The notes under the pieces: generated by a model
The model's input: only the letters and a program-made list of their open reading frames with translations
Databases searched by the model: none
Told to the model about the DNA's origin: nothing
Part shown: one piece after another, positions 17,786 through 24,755 of the stretch
Numbering within the stretch: position 1 is the first letter of the stretch
How the letters are laid out: each line of letters begins with the position of its first letter
Made by a program: the position numbers and the translations under genes
NCBI RefSeq assembly: GCF_006175945.1
Contig: NZ_VAJL01000001.1
Span: 2,604,001 to 2,668,000 of the forward strand
Direction: 5' to 3'
Origin: Chryseobacterium mulctrae
GTDB taxonomy: Bacteria > Bacteroidota > Bacteroidia > Flavobacteriales > Weeksellaceae
DNA length: 64,000 bases

Positions 17786-18262
17786 TTATTTTAACATTGC
17801 TTTTTCTGCGTCTGTCATTGTCTTAGACTGGGCTGCAAACTTTTTGATGTAGGTTTTCAGCGCTGCATTTTGTTTGCTGTAATTATTTAACAGAAAAGCT
17901 TTGTCGTCTTTTAAGCTTCCTCGATAACCTACAATTTTCGGGATATTTTCCTGAACACTCATTCTTATAACTCTCAATTCTGCGTTATTCGGATTGCTTT
18001 TAATAATGCTTTCAAGACTTGTCGCTCCGGATTTTACAAGTGCTTTTCTGTTTTTTGCTACAATTTTGGCTTCCATTATTTTTGCAGCTGCTTTGTAACC
18101 ATTTGTTACAGCATCAGAACCAGTTTGTTTTTCGGCAATATCAATGAAACTTTGTGTATTTGCAGTTGACGAATTTGCCTTTTCATAGCTGTTTCTTAAA
18201 GCATCAAGATCTGATTGAAAGAACAGAATAAAAGCGGTCAAAAACGAGAAGATCAGTTTCAT
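17786..18262 (-). CDS. Periplasmic hypothetical protein of the flexirubin operon
   Basis: 158 residues. The N-terminus MKLIFSFLTAFILFFQS is a signal peptide. The remainder is predicted largely helical and Ala/Lys-rich, for example GYKAAAKIMEAKIVAKNRKA and KFAAQSKTMTDAEKAMLK. There is no catalytic motif that I recognise. Five bases separate it from the dehydratase upstream and four from the glycosyltransferase downstream, so it is embedded in the operon. A scaffold or lipid/pigment-carrier role in the periplasm is possible but unsupported. Confidence 0.75.
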   Translation of the reverse strand: MKLIFSFLTAFILFFQSDLDALRNSYEKANSSTANTQSFIDIAEKQTGSDAVTNGYKAAAKIMEAKIVAKNRKALVKSGATSLESIIKSNPNNAELRVIRMSVQENIPKIVGYRGSLKDDKAFLLNNYSKQNAALKTYIKKFAAQSKTMTDAEKAMLK

Positions 18263-18267
18263 AAGGT

Positions 18268-18639
18268 CTATTTTTTATAGTTTACTGACATTTTTAATGC
18301 AATAGTCTCGCCAAAAGAAGTGGTGTTTTTTACTTTAATTTCTTCTTCGCCTTCGTTAATATCAAGTTGCAACGTTAAATCCGGTGTTTCAAAAGGATTG
18401 ATAATGGCCATAAACTTCACATTGGAAGCTGATTTTAAAAACAATTTTTTGCTTGTAAATTCCTCAGTCAGTTCTTTCACAATCTGCATCATACAAACTC
18501 CGGGAGTTACAGGATTTCCTGGGAAATGCCCTTTGAAAATATCGTGATCTTTATTCAGAGAAATATTCGCAACAAAACTTCCGTTTTCTGCCTTTTCGGA
18601 GGATTTTAAAGTGTAAAAATCTGTAAGAATGGTCTGCAT
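18268..18639 (-). CDS. 3-hydroxyacyl-ACP dehydratase (FabZ-like hotdog)
   Basis: 123 residues, hotdog fold. It has the catalytic motif FKGHFPGNPVTPGVCMMQIV, with the expected His in GHFPG. The family removes water from 3-hydroxyacyl-ACP; this would give each double bond of the polyene. It is the only one of three dehydratase-like proteins in the locus that retains the classical GHFPG motif. The gene is packed between two envelope-protein genes with 3- and 5-base gaps. Confidence 0.88.
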   Translation of the reverse strand: MQTILTDFYTLKSSEKAENGSFVANISLNKDHDIFKGHFPGNPVTPGVCMMQIVKELTEEFTSKKLFLKSASNVKFMAIINPFETPDLTLQLDINEGEEEIKVKNTTSFGETIALKMSVNYKK

Positions 18640-18642
18640 TAT

Positions 18643-19278
18643 TTATTCAGTTTCAGTGATTTGAAATAGTTTTATATTGATTTTGAAATCTTTATGTTGA
18701 AGATTCAAACTATCTGCGAAGATATGTTTTTTTGCATCAAAACTAAAATCGATTTTTTCTTTATTGTTCTTTGTATAAATGATTTGTTTGAGCAGATTAT
18801 TTTCTTTGTTGAAAAATAAATAATAGTTTTTCTTCTCAATTTTTGAAAGATAAATTTTAGAATTTTCATTTTCAAAACTTTCATTCACGGGATATTTTTG
18901 TCTTAACAGTTCCTGAAAATCATCCTTCAAAAAATTAATGACGATTTTTTTATCTAAATCCGGAAGAACGTAATTCAGTTTAAAATCATTTTCCGAAACT
19001 TCAAAATCAATCAGTTTATTTCCGAAATCTGAAGTTAAGACAACTCGATGTGTTGTTTCCTTGATTTTTTTGATAATTAAAATTCCACTGACGTGATTTT
19101 TATAAATATCCATTTGACATTTATACACATAATCTTCGTTGGAAGAAAAGTATAGATTTTCAGCTGTTTTTTCAGAATTTGAAACAGGTTTTACATCTCT
19201 AAGCTTATACGTTTTACAGGAAACAAACAGCAAAAAAATCAGACTATAAAGAAAACTCTGAAGCAGGAATCGGCGCAT
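18643..19278 (-). CDS. Lipoprotein, LolB/DUF3261-like partner of the LolA protein
   Basis: 211 residues. N-terminus MRRFLLQSFLYSLIFLLFVSC is a lipoprotein signal with lipobox FVSC. The body alternates strand-like segments (HVSGILIIKKIKE, THRVVLTSDFGNKLIDFEV, NYYLFFNKENNLLKQIIY), compatible with a LolA/LolB-type half barrel. Its start overlaps the 3' end of the LolA-like gene by about 35 bases, implying translational coupling. A role in receiving or moving the lipid-like pigment at the outer membrane is the likely reading, based on the pairing and not on motifs. Confidence 0.75.
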   Translation of the reverse strand: MRRFLLQSFLYSLIFLLFVSCKTYKLRDVKPVSNSEKTAENLYFSSNEDYVYKCQMDIYKNHVSGILIIKKIKETTHRVVLTSDFGNKLIDFEVSENDFKLNYVLPDLDKKIVINFLKDDFQELLRQKYPVNESFENENSKIYLSKIEKKNYYLFFNKENNLLKQIIYTKNNKEKIDFSFDAKKHIFADSLNLQHKDFKINIKLFQITETE

Positions 19279-19870
19279 TTATTTTTGTGTTTTTGAAAAC
19301 AATATTCGTTGTATCTCCTGAAGCTTCTGTCATATTCACCTGTGAAACCGTCGTTTCATTTTTAGGAAAATGAAGCTCAATTTGTTTAATATATTTCAAT
19401 AATTGAGCAGATTTCGGAGTGAACTTTGCGATGTTCGAAGTTCCGTTTTTAAAGTAAGCAACTGCAAATTCAGGGTCACTGAACATTTTTCCGTTCGAAC
19501 TTCCCACAATCAGTTTATTGATTTTTTCAAAAGTTTTGCTTTTTGCATCCACAGAAGATTTTTTTCCCTGATCATTGATGAAGATTTTATTTTCCTTAAA
19601 AATAATGCTGTACTGATAAGGTTTTGTATATTTCCAGCTCAGCGTATTTGGTGATTTTAAAGACATTTTACCGGATGTGATAATGCTTTTATCTAAAAAA
19701 TCCATTTTTTTGGTTTGAACAAAATCGGCTTGTAAGGTTTTTATTTCTTTGGTTTCCGATGAAACTTTGGTTACGAATGCTTTTGCTTCCGCTCCGGACA
19801 TTGCTGTGTTTTGTGCAAAAAACAAGCTTGAAACTAATAAAAATGCTCCGAAAGCAATATTTTTTATCAT
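19244..19870 (-). CDS. LolA-like outer-membrane lipoprotein carrier
   Basis: About 208 residues from ATG 19870 (MIKNIAFGAFLLVSSLFFAQ, signal peptide). A longer frame from 19906 would put the signal peptide in the interior and is rejected. LolA features: IKTLQADFVQTKKM, SGKMSLKSPNTLSWKYTKPY and the strand-rich C-terminal half. LolA proteins shuttle hydrophobic acylated cargo across the periplasm. Pigment clusters carry a dedicated copy, which probably serves flexirubin or its glycolipid form. Overlaps the following lipoprotein gene. Confidence 0.88.
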   Translation of the reverse strand: MIKNIAFGAFLLVSSLFFAQNTAMSGAEAKAFVTKVSSETKEIKTLQADFVQTKKMDFLDKSIITSGKMSLKSPNTLSWKYTKPYQYSIIFKENKIFINDQGKKSSVDAKSKTFEKINKLIVGSSNGKMFSDPEFAVAYFKNGTSNIAKFTPKSAQLLKYIKQIELHFPKNETTVSQVNMTEASGDTTNIVFKNTKINAPIPASEFSL

Positions 19871-19889
19871 TATTTTATTGTTTAAGTTT

Positions 19890-20046
19890 AACCGCAAAAG
19901 GCACAAAGATTATTATACTTTTAGTTTAAAAAAGTTCGCAAAAGATGAAAATCAAAGATTTTTAAAACTTATGTGTTCTTCTAATACAGCGAATCTATAA
20001 CTTCAGGTAACTAATGTGTTCAAAAACTTTTGTGACTTTTGCGATT
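19890..20046. repeat. Inverted repeat family C (CGCAAAAGGCACAAAG)
   Basis: Left arm AACCGCAAAAGGCACAAAG (19890-19908) is matched by CTTTTGTGACTTTTGCGATT at 20027-20046, with about 118 bases between. There is no coding sequence inside. It fills the gap between the LolA-like and deacetylase genes, both on the minus strand. A reverse partial copy is at about 12385-12452. Confidence 0.8.
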
Positions 20047-20055
20047 AAAAAATTA

Positions 20056-20784
20056 TTAATCAACCGTAAAAGTCGAGTACTTTTTGTCCTTCAAAAATAG
20101 CAATAAATCTACCAAAACATTATACGTTTTTTTCGAAGTATCGTGAAGAAGAATAATGCTTCCTTTTTTTAGATTTTTCGTGATTCTTTTGTAGATTTTC
20201 TTTTCATTTTCTGTGATTGTATCTAAAGAACGTACATTCCAGCCAATGCTTTTTTTCTGAGTTTTCCTGATTGCTTTTGCAATATTCGGATTGGTAACTC
20301 CGAAAGGCGGTCGGTATAATTTAGTTTTAATATTTCCAACTTTCAATATCATTTTATCACATTTCTCAATTTCCTCAATCATTTTTTGAGTTGATAAAAA
20401 CCCGGTATTATTAGAATGCGAAAACGTATGATTTCCAATGGTATGACCTTCTGCAATAATTCTCTGAAAAGTTTCGGGATATTTTTCAATCTGTTTTCCG
20501 ATACAGAAAAAAGTAGCTTTTGTGTTATTTTCTTTTAATATATCTAAAAACTTCGGTGTAAATTCTGTAGGTCCATCATCAAAAGTCAAAGCAACTTCTT
20601 TTATTTTGGTTCGTTTGTGCGTAAAACTATTGACAAAATAACCTAACTGAATATCAAAAGAACCCCAAACTACAACTGCTGAAAATACTAAAAACCAAAA
20701 AAGATATACCCAAAAACTTCCTTGAAACGCATAAATAAATACGTTGCAGAAAAGATAAAATAGGATAAATGGATAGTGTTTCAT
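20056..20784 (-). CDS. NodB-type polysaccharide deacetylase
   Basis: 242 residues. Two N-terminal hydrophobic segments anchor it (HYPFILFYLFCNVFIYAF, then VYLFWFLVFSAVVVW). The CE4 domain shows TFDDGPTEFTPKFL (catalytic Asp and metal-ligand Asp), GNHTFSHS (metal-ligand histidines), RPPFG and LLHD. The family hydrolyses N- or O-acetyl groups from sugars. In a pigment locus that also has a glycosyltransferase it may process an acetylated sugar of a glycoconjugate, or control where the product is attached. Confidence 0.9.
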   Translation of the reverse strand: MKHYPFILFYLFCNVFIYAFQGSFWVYLFWFLVFSAVVVWGSFDIQLGYFVNSFTHKRTKIKEVALTFDDGPTEFTPKFLDILKENNTKATFFCIGKQIEKYPETFQRIIAEGHTIGNHTFSHSNNTGFLSTQKMIEEIEKCDKMILKVGNIKTKLYRPPFGVTNPNIAKAIRKTQKKSIGWNVRSLDTITENEKKIYKRITKNLKKGSIILLHDTSKKTYNVLVDLLLFLKDKKYSTFTVD

Positions 20785-20826
20785 CTTCTATTTTTAATTA
20801 TTGGTTCTCCTTGTTGCCGTCTGTTT

Positions 20827-20902
20827 TGTCATTCAGAATGTAGCGAAGCGAAATGAAGAATCTAAATGATAAAGTTGAGATTCTTCCTTCGTCAGAATGA
20901 CA
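20827..20902. repeat. Palindromic repeat family A, intergenic copy
   Basis: TGTCATTCAGAATGTAGCGA at the left and GTCAGAATGACA at the right are imperfect inverted ends. Inside, GAAGAATCT (20855-20863) pairs perfectly with AGATTCTTC (20878-20886). It resembles the copy at 14106-14182. It lies between the deacetylase and the chain-length-factor gene. Confidence 0.85.
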
Positions 20903-20931
20903 AACGGAGCGTTTTATTTTGCTGAGTGAAA

Positions 20932-21993
20932 TCAAGCTTTCTCCACCAAAACCAAACTATGGTCATTTCCACCCAAATGATTATAAAGTAGAATGTTTTT
21001 AACCTCTCTTTTCTTCACATCATTAATCATTATCACCTCCGGAATTTCCTGATTTTTCAAAATATGACAAGCCATAAATATTGAAAAACCACTCGCTGTA
21101 TTGAATTCTCCGCTCAAATGTTTGTAATATAATAAAGACGAATTTGAAAATAAATCCATTGCTTTTGTATAATAAACATCAGACTTTGCATCTCCGCTGA
21201 ATCCTAAAATGACAGCATCAATTTCATCATTTTTCAGATTGTTTTTAGACAAAAAATCTTCAATAAATTTTGGGGTTTCTTCTAAATCTAATTGATTACT
21301 TAATTGAATATCTTTTAGCTGAGCGTAAGAATTTTCTGTTTTATCTTTTCCTAAGACAAAAAAACTTGCACCTTCACCCCAAATAACACCCTCGGTTTTT
21401 GAATTTATATAATCAACGGGAAAATTTTCTTCTTTTTTAATGGTACTGTTGAGCTTATACAATCCCATTGTTCTGTCGGTTTGCTCGTCTGTAGAACCCA
21501 CCAAAACATTCTCTGCTTCACCGTCATTAATCTGCAATTTTGCATCCAAAAACGAAAATTCCAGAGACGAAGAAGTGTTCACATAAGTGAAATTGTAAGT
21601 GTGACATTGCAAACCTAAAGCGATTTGACCAGCAACCGTATTGTGAGTCGACTGAATAAAATAAGTGGGAGTTAAAAACTCTTCATTATTTTCAAGGACA
21701 TTTTTTAAAAACTTTTCAGAATCCTGCGAACAGCCCATTCCTGTTCCGACAATAATGGCATCGGGTTTTTCTATTTCGGCTTCTTTCAATGCATATTGAG
21801 AAGCAACGGTGCTCATTTTTACTGTTTTAGACATTCTTCTGCTTGCTGCAGGCGGAATGAATTCTTTGTAATTCGGCTCAATGGCTTTTAAAATCTGAAC
21901 TGAGTTTTCAGGTTGTAAATTGTCAAAAATATTTTCGTTTAAAGTGTCCTGAACCGAGATGCAGGCTGCACTGTTGATGTAAACTGCACTCAC
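20932..21993 (-). CDS. Chain-length-factor-like ketosynthase homologue
   Basis: About 353 residues from GTG 21993 (VSAVYINSAACIS). The thiolase fold is kept, but catalytic positions are not: the nucleophile region reads YVNTSSSLEF (Ser in place of Cys), the first His region reads LGFSGDAKSD, and the second reads LSGEFNTASGF. Such proteins pair with an active ketosynthase and set chain length, as ApeC does with ApeO in aryl polyene synthesis. GTG overlaps the TGA of the upstream ketosynthase (GTGA), strong evidence for coupled 1:1 translation. A TTG at 22020 gives a longer version and is less likely. Confidence 0.85.
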   Translation of the reverse strand: MSAVYINSAACISVQDTLNENIFDNLQPENSVQILKAIEPNYKEFIPPAASRRMSKTVKMSTVASQYALKEAEIEKPDAIIVGTGMGCSQDSEKFLKNVLENNEEFLTPTYFIQSTHNTVAGQIALGLQCHTYNFTYVNTSSSLEFSFLDAKLQINDGEAENVLVGSTDEQTDRTMGLYKLNSTIKKEENFPVDYINSKTEGVIWGEGASFFVLGKDKTENSYAQLKDIQLSNQLDLEETPKFIEDFLSKNNLKNDEIDAVILGFSGDAKSDVYYTKAMDLFSNSSLLYYKHLSGEFNTASGFSIFMACHILKNQEIPEVIMINDVKKREVKNILLYNHLGGNDHSLVLVEKA

Positions 21994-23189
21994 GATTTTG
22001 AAAAAATTAAGGTTGAACAATTTCCTCCAAATCCAAATGAATTGGAAAGAACGTGATTGATATTTTTCTCTTTGAGTTCCGTTACCGGAGTCAAATCAAA
22101 TTCTTCCATCTTAGTTTTAAAATTAAGATTTGGGAAAATCACATTATTCTGCATTGCCAAAATCGAATAAACCGCTTCAATTCCTGCAGCTGCAGCCAAA
22201 GTATGACCTGTAAATACTTTCGTAGAACTGAATTCCGGGACTTTATTTTCACCAAAAATTCGAATCATTGCAATGCCTTCAGACAAATCATTATTCGGAG
22301 TTGCTGTTCCGTGAACGTTTATGTAATCGATGTTTTCTTTATCTAAACCTGAAACTTTCAAAGCTTTTTCCATTGCTAAATAAGCACCTTGTCCGTTTTC
22401 CGAAGAAGCGGTTTGGTGATGCGCATCATTAGCATTTCCATAACCGGAAAGATAGGCTAAAACTTTTTTGTTTTCTTTTTTCACGATTTCGTCAGATTCC
22501 AAAACAATAAAAGCGGCGGCTTCACCGAGATTCAGACCTTTTCTGTCGTTATCGAAAGGTGTGTTGTAAGAATCTGTCAAAATCATCAGCGTATTAAATC
22601 CATTCAGAGTAAACTTTGAAAGAGAATCTGTTCCGCCGACAATTACACGGTCAAGAACACCATTTTTGATGAGTTTTGCACCCATCATAATTGCATTTGC
22701 TGCAGATGAACAAGCCGTACTAATTGTAGAAACCATCCCTTTCAGACCTAATAAATCTGCAATAGCCAACGATGAATTTCCGGCATCGTGAGAATCAATG
22801 TATTTTTGCTTTTCAGGGAAATCTTCGTAAGTGTAGAAGTATTTTTCGGTGATATCCATTCCGCCAACACTGGTTGAGGAAATGAGTCCGGTTTTATATT
22901 CATTAATATCCGAAATTCCGGCACTTTCTACGGCTTCTTTTGCGGCAACCATTCCTAACAAAGCAGTTCTTGTTACATTGTTATCTTCAGAGAGCTGAAG
23001 TTTCTGTATCAATTCTTCATTAGACAATTTTATCTCACCCGTTTTAATACTTCCTGCATGACGTGTTTCAAACATTTCGATGTCTGAAATCCCGTGTTTA
23101 CCAGTCGTCAGCGAAATAAAATTTTCCTCAACATTGTTACCAATGGAGGAAATAATGCCCATCCCTGTAATGGCAATTTTTTGACCCAT
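21990..23189 (-). CDS. Beta-ketoacyl-ACP synthase 2 (partner of the chain-length factor)
   Basis: 399 residues. Complete triad: Cys in TISTACSSAANAI, His in NVHGTATPNND, His in FTGHTLAAAAGIEA. The loop SNSFGFGGNCS is at the C-terminus. It condenses malonyl-ACP with the growing chain. The stop overlaps the start of the chain-length-factor gene, and the ACP 2 gene is 82 bases upstream with repeat B3 in the gap. By analogy with ApeO/ApeC, this pair is the likely polyene elongase. Confidence 0.92.
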   Translation of the reverse strand: MGQKIAITGMGIISSIGNNVEENFISLTTGKHGISDIEMFETRHAGSIKTGEIKLSNEELIQKLQLSEDNNVTRTALLGMVAAKEAVESAGISDINEYKTGLISSTSVGGMDITEKYFYTYEDFPEKQKYIDSHDAGNSSLAIADLLGLKGMVSTISTACSSAANAIMMGAKLIKNGVLDRVIVGGTDSLSKFTLNGFNTLMILTDSYNTPFDNDRKGLNLGEAAAFIVLESDEIVKKENKKVLAYLSGYGNANDAHHQTASSENGQGAYLAMEKALKVSGLDKENIDYINVHGTATPNNDLSEGIAMIRIFGENKVPEFSSTKVFTGHTLAAAAGIEAVYSILAMQNNVIFPNLNFKTKMEEFDLTPVTELKEKNINHVLSNSFGFGGNCSTLIFSKS

Positions 23190-23198
23190 CTTTTAAAT

Positions 23199-23270
23199 AG
23201 TGTAGCAATATATCAATTTAACAGTGTAACAATATTGGTAAACTGTTAAATTGATACATTGTTAGATTGA
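23199..23270 (-). repeat. AT-rich palindromic repeat B3, after ACP 2
   Basis: Read in the direction of transcription (minus strand), it runs CAATCTAACAATGTATCAAT, AACAGTTTACCAATATTGT and the mirrored half to GTAGCAATATAT-type sequence complement. It is the same family as B1 and B2, and its central ACC-AAT block has the same orientation relative to its neighbouring genes. It separates ACP 2 from ketosynthase 2. Confidence 0.82.
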
Positions 23271-23271
23271 A

Positions 23272-23529
23272 TTATTTTGTTCTGTTTTCTTCGATGAATT
23301 TTGCCATCACCTCGATAGATTGGAAGATTTCTTTTCCTTTTTTAGGATCAGATAATTTAATTCCGTAGTCTTTGTCAAGAAGTACAATCAATTCCAAAGC
23401 GTCGATAGAATCTAATCCAAGACCGCCACCGAATAACGGGTCTGTATCTTTGATTTCTTCTACTGCAACGTCCTCAAGATTAAGAACTTCTATAATTTTT
23501 GTTTTTAATTCTAATTTTAAATCTTCCAT
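23272..23529 (-). CDS. Acyl carrier protein 2
   Basis: 85 residues from MEDLKLELKT; a version five residues longer, from ATG 23544, is also open. The phosphopantetheine serine lies in GGLGLDSIDALEL. It carries acyl intermediates for the ketosynthase/chain-length-factor pair that follows. Palindromic repeats lie on both sides (B4 upstream, B3 downstream), so the ACP cistron is isolated from its neighbours in the transcript. Confidence 0.92.
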   Translation of the reverse strand: MEDLKLELKTKIIEVLNLEDVAVEEIKDTDPLFGGGLGLDSIDALELIVLLDKDYGIKLSDPKKGKEIFQSIEVMAKFIEENRTK

Positions 23530-23547
23530 AAAAATAAATTTCATTTA

Positions 23548-23638
23548 TAATGTACTAATGTATCAGTTTAACAATGTACCAATGATGTTTGAGGTAATTA
23601 ATTATTGGTAAACTGTTACATTATTATATTGTTATATT
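23548..23638 (-). repeat. AT-rich palindromic repeat B4, before ACP 2
   Basis: AATGTACTAATGTATCAGTT and AACAATGTACCAATG on the left are mirrored by TTGGTAAACTGTTACATTAT on the right. It is longer than its relatives because of extra sequence in the loop (GATGTTTGAGGTAATTAATT). It lies between the 179-residue protein gene and ACP 2, touching the former's stop codon. Confidence 0.82.
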
Positions 23639-24176
23639 ACAAAGTAAGCAAATATACAAAAGCTTTATAACTTTCCTGATAAAGTTCTACCCAGCCACAC
23701 AAGACTTTTTCAGCTTTTCCTGATTGCAGGATTTGTTCTGCATAAGTGTTTAAAAAATCTTCATCAAATTCATCCAAAACAAAAAAAGCATTTTCGGTCT
23801 GCATTTTATGTTTAATGCTGATTTCGCCAACACAAATGTTCGGTAAAGTGTACACAAAAACGGCAGGACTCGGGAAATAATTGTCCTGAGAATTAATGCT
23901 TTCCTGATATTTAAAATCGGTGTCGAGACTGGATGATTTATTGGCGAAAACTAACGCCGTTTTGCTGTGGTCCTCATTTTTCAAAATCATTTCAGAAGCG
24001 ATAAAAGCGAGTTTGCTTAGATTATCCATTTTATGAAATTTAGGATAACTCAGTTCTAAATTTTTATAAGCTTCTTTCGCAAAATCTGAAAAATTTTCTG
24101 TTTGAGATTCAAAAATAATTTTGTTGTTGAGAATAATTTTTGAATTTTTTATGGTGCAAATGTCTGTTTTCTTCAT
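23637..24176 (-). CDS. Small ketosynthase-like protein without active site
   Basis: 179 residues. Segments [17 protein letters not shown] and [20 protein letters not shown] resemble the N-terminal half of thiolase-fold ketosynthases, but no catalytic Cys or His context is present and the length is less than half of a ketosynthase. It reads as a stand-alone structural or regulatory relative. It heads the ACP 2/KS 2/chain-length-factor group, separated from ACP 2 by repeat B4. Distant relation to 3-oxoacyl-ACP synthases is my judgement from sequence pattern, not a verified match. Confidence 0.68.
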   Translation of the reverse strand: MKKTDICTIKNSKIILNNKIIFESQTENFSDFAKEAYKNLELSYPKFHKMDNLSKLAFIASEMILKNEDHSKTALVFANKSSSLDTDFKYQESINSQDNYFPSPAVFVYTLPNICVGEISIKHKMQTENAFFVLDEFDEDFLNTYAEQILQSGKAEKVLCGWVELYQESYKAFVYLLTL

Positions 24177-24194
24177 TAATAGGTTTCAAAAAGT

Positions 24195-24480
24195 TTAAGG
24201 CTTTTTCTTTGGATTTTGATGGGTGTTGAAAACAGATAGTACAATGATTTTGTTATCAATAATATCAAAAACTAAGAGATAGGGAAACTTTTTAATAAAA
24301 ACTTCTCTATAATTTCTTTTAAGCTGAAAATGTTTTGGATTGCTGAGGATTCTGCGAAAAATAATTATTTAACTGTTTCATAAATTTTTCTCCCAAACCT
24401 TTTTGTGCATTCTCATAATAAATGTATGCTTCCAAAATTTCAAGACTGGCTTCTTCTTGTATGATTAATTCATAAATCAT
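24195..24480 (-). pseudogene. Frameshifted ParE/RelE-type toxin gene
   Basis: ATG 24480 overlaps the antitoxin stop (ATGA). The first frame encodes MIYELIIQEEASLEILEAY, YYENAQKGLGEKFMKQLN and then stops early. A second frame, open from about the same point, gives FRRILSNPKHFQLKRNYREV and FIKKFPYLLVFDIIDNKII, VLSVFNTHQNPKKK, the typical C-terminal half of ParE/RelE toxins. The total of 286 bases is not divisible by three. The switch falls near the A5 run at 24357-24361. The toxin should be inactive unless the run slips. Confidence 0.82.
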
Positions 24481-24716
24481 TTCAAAGCAGATTTTGCTTT
24501 TTCTTTAACGTCCTCCCAAGTATAAGATTTACTTTCTCCTGTTATGTATTTTTCTCTTCTTTCATTTAATTTGTCGTAATGCCAATCAGGAATCGTAGGA
24601 TAATTATCTTCCTGTTCTTCAGCATCAATAATTCCATTGATAATACGTAAGATTCTTTCATCTGCAATATCAATGAATTCGTGAATTCTTTTTCTGATTT
24701 CTAAAGTAGATTCCAT
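24477..24716 (-). CDS. Addiction-module antitoxin-like protein
   Basis: 79 residues, acidic, helical: KRIHEFIDIADERILRIING and DWHYDKLNERREKYITG, with the ending YTWEDVKEKAKSALK that is common in antitoxins paired with ParE/RelE toxins. It lies directly upstream of the frameshifted toxin with a four-base ATGA overlap, the standard order for such modules. It would neutralise the toxin by binding; with the toxin gene broken it may persist only as a relic or a regulator. Confidence 0.8.
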   Translation of the reverse strand: MESTLEIRKRIHEFIDIADERILRIINGIIDAEEQEDNYPTIPDWHYDKLNERREKYITGESKSYTWEDVKEKAKSALK

Positions 24717-24755
24717 TTCCTAAAACTTTAATTCTATCAAAATTACAAAATTATT

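Noticed and set aside
19890..20046. Small insertion sequence
   Set aside because: Inverted arms are present but there is no transposase frame and no target duplication that I could see; kept as repeat.
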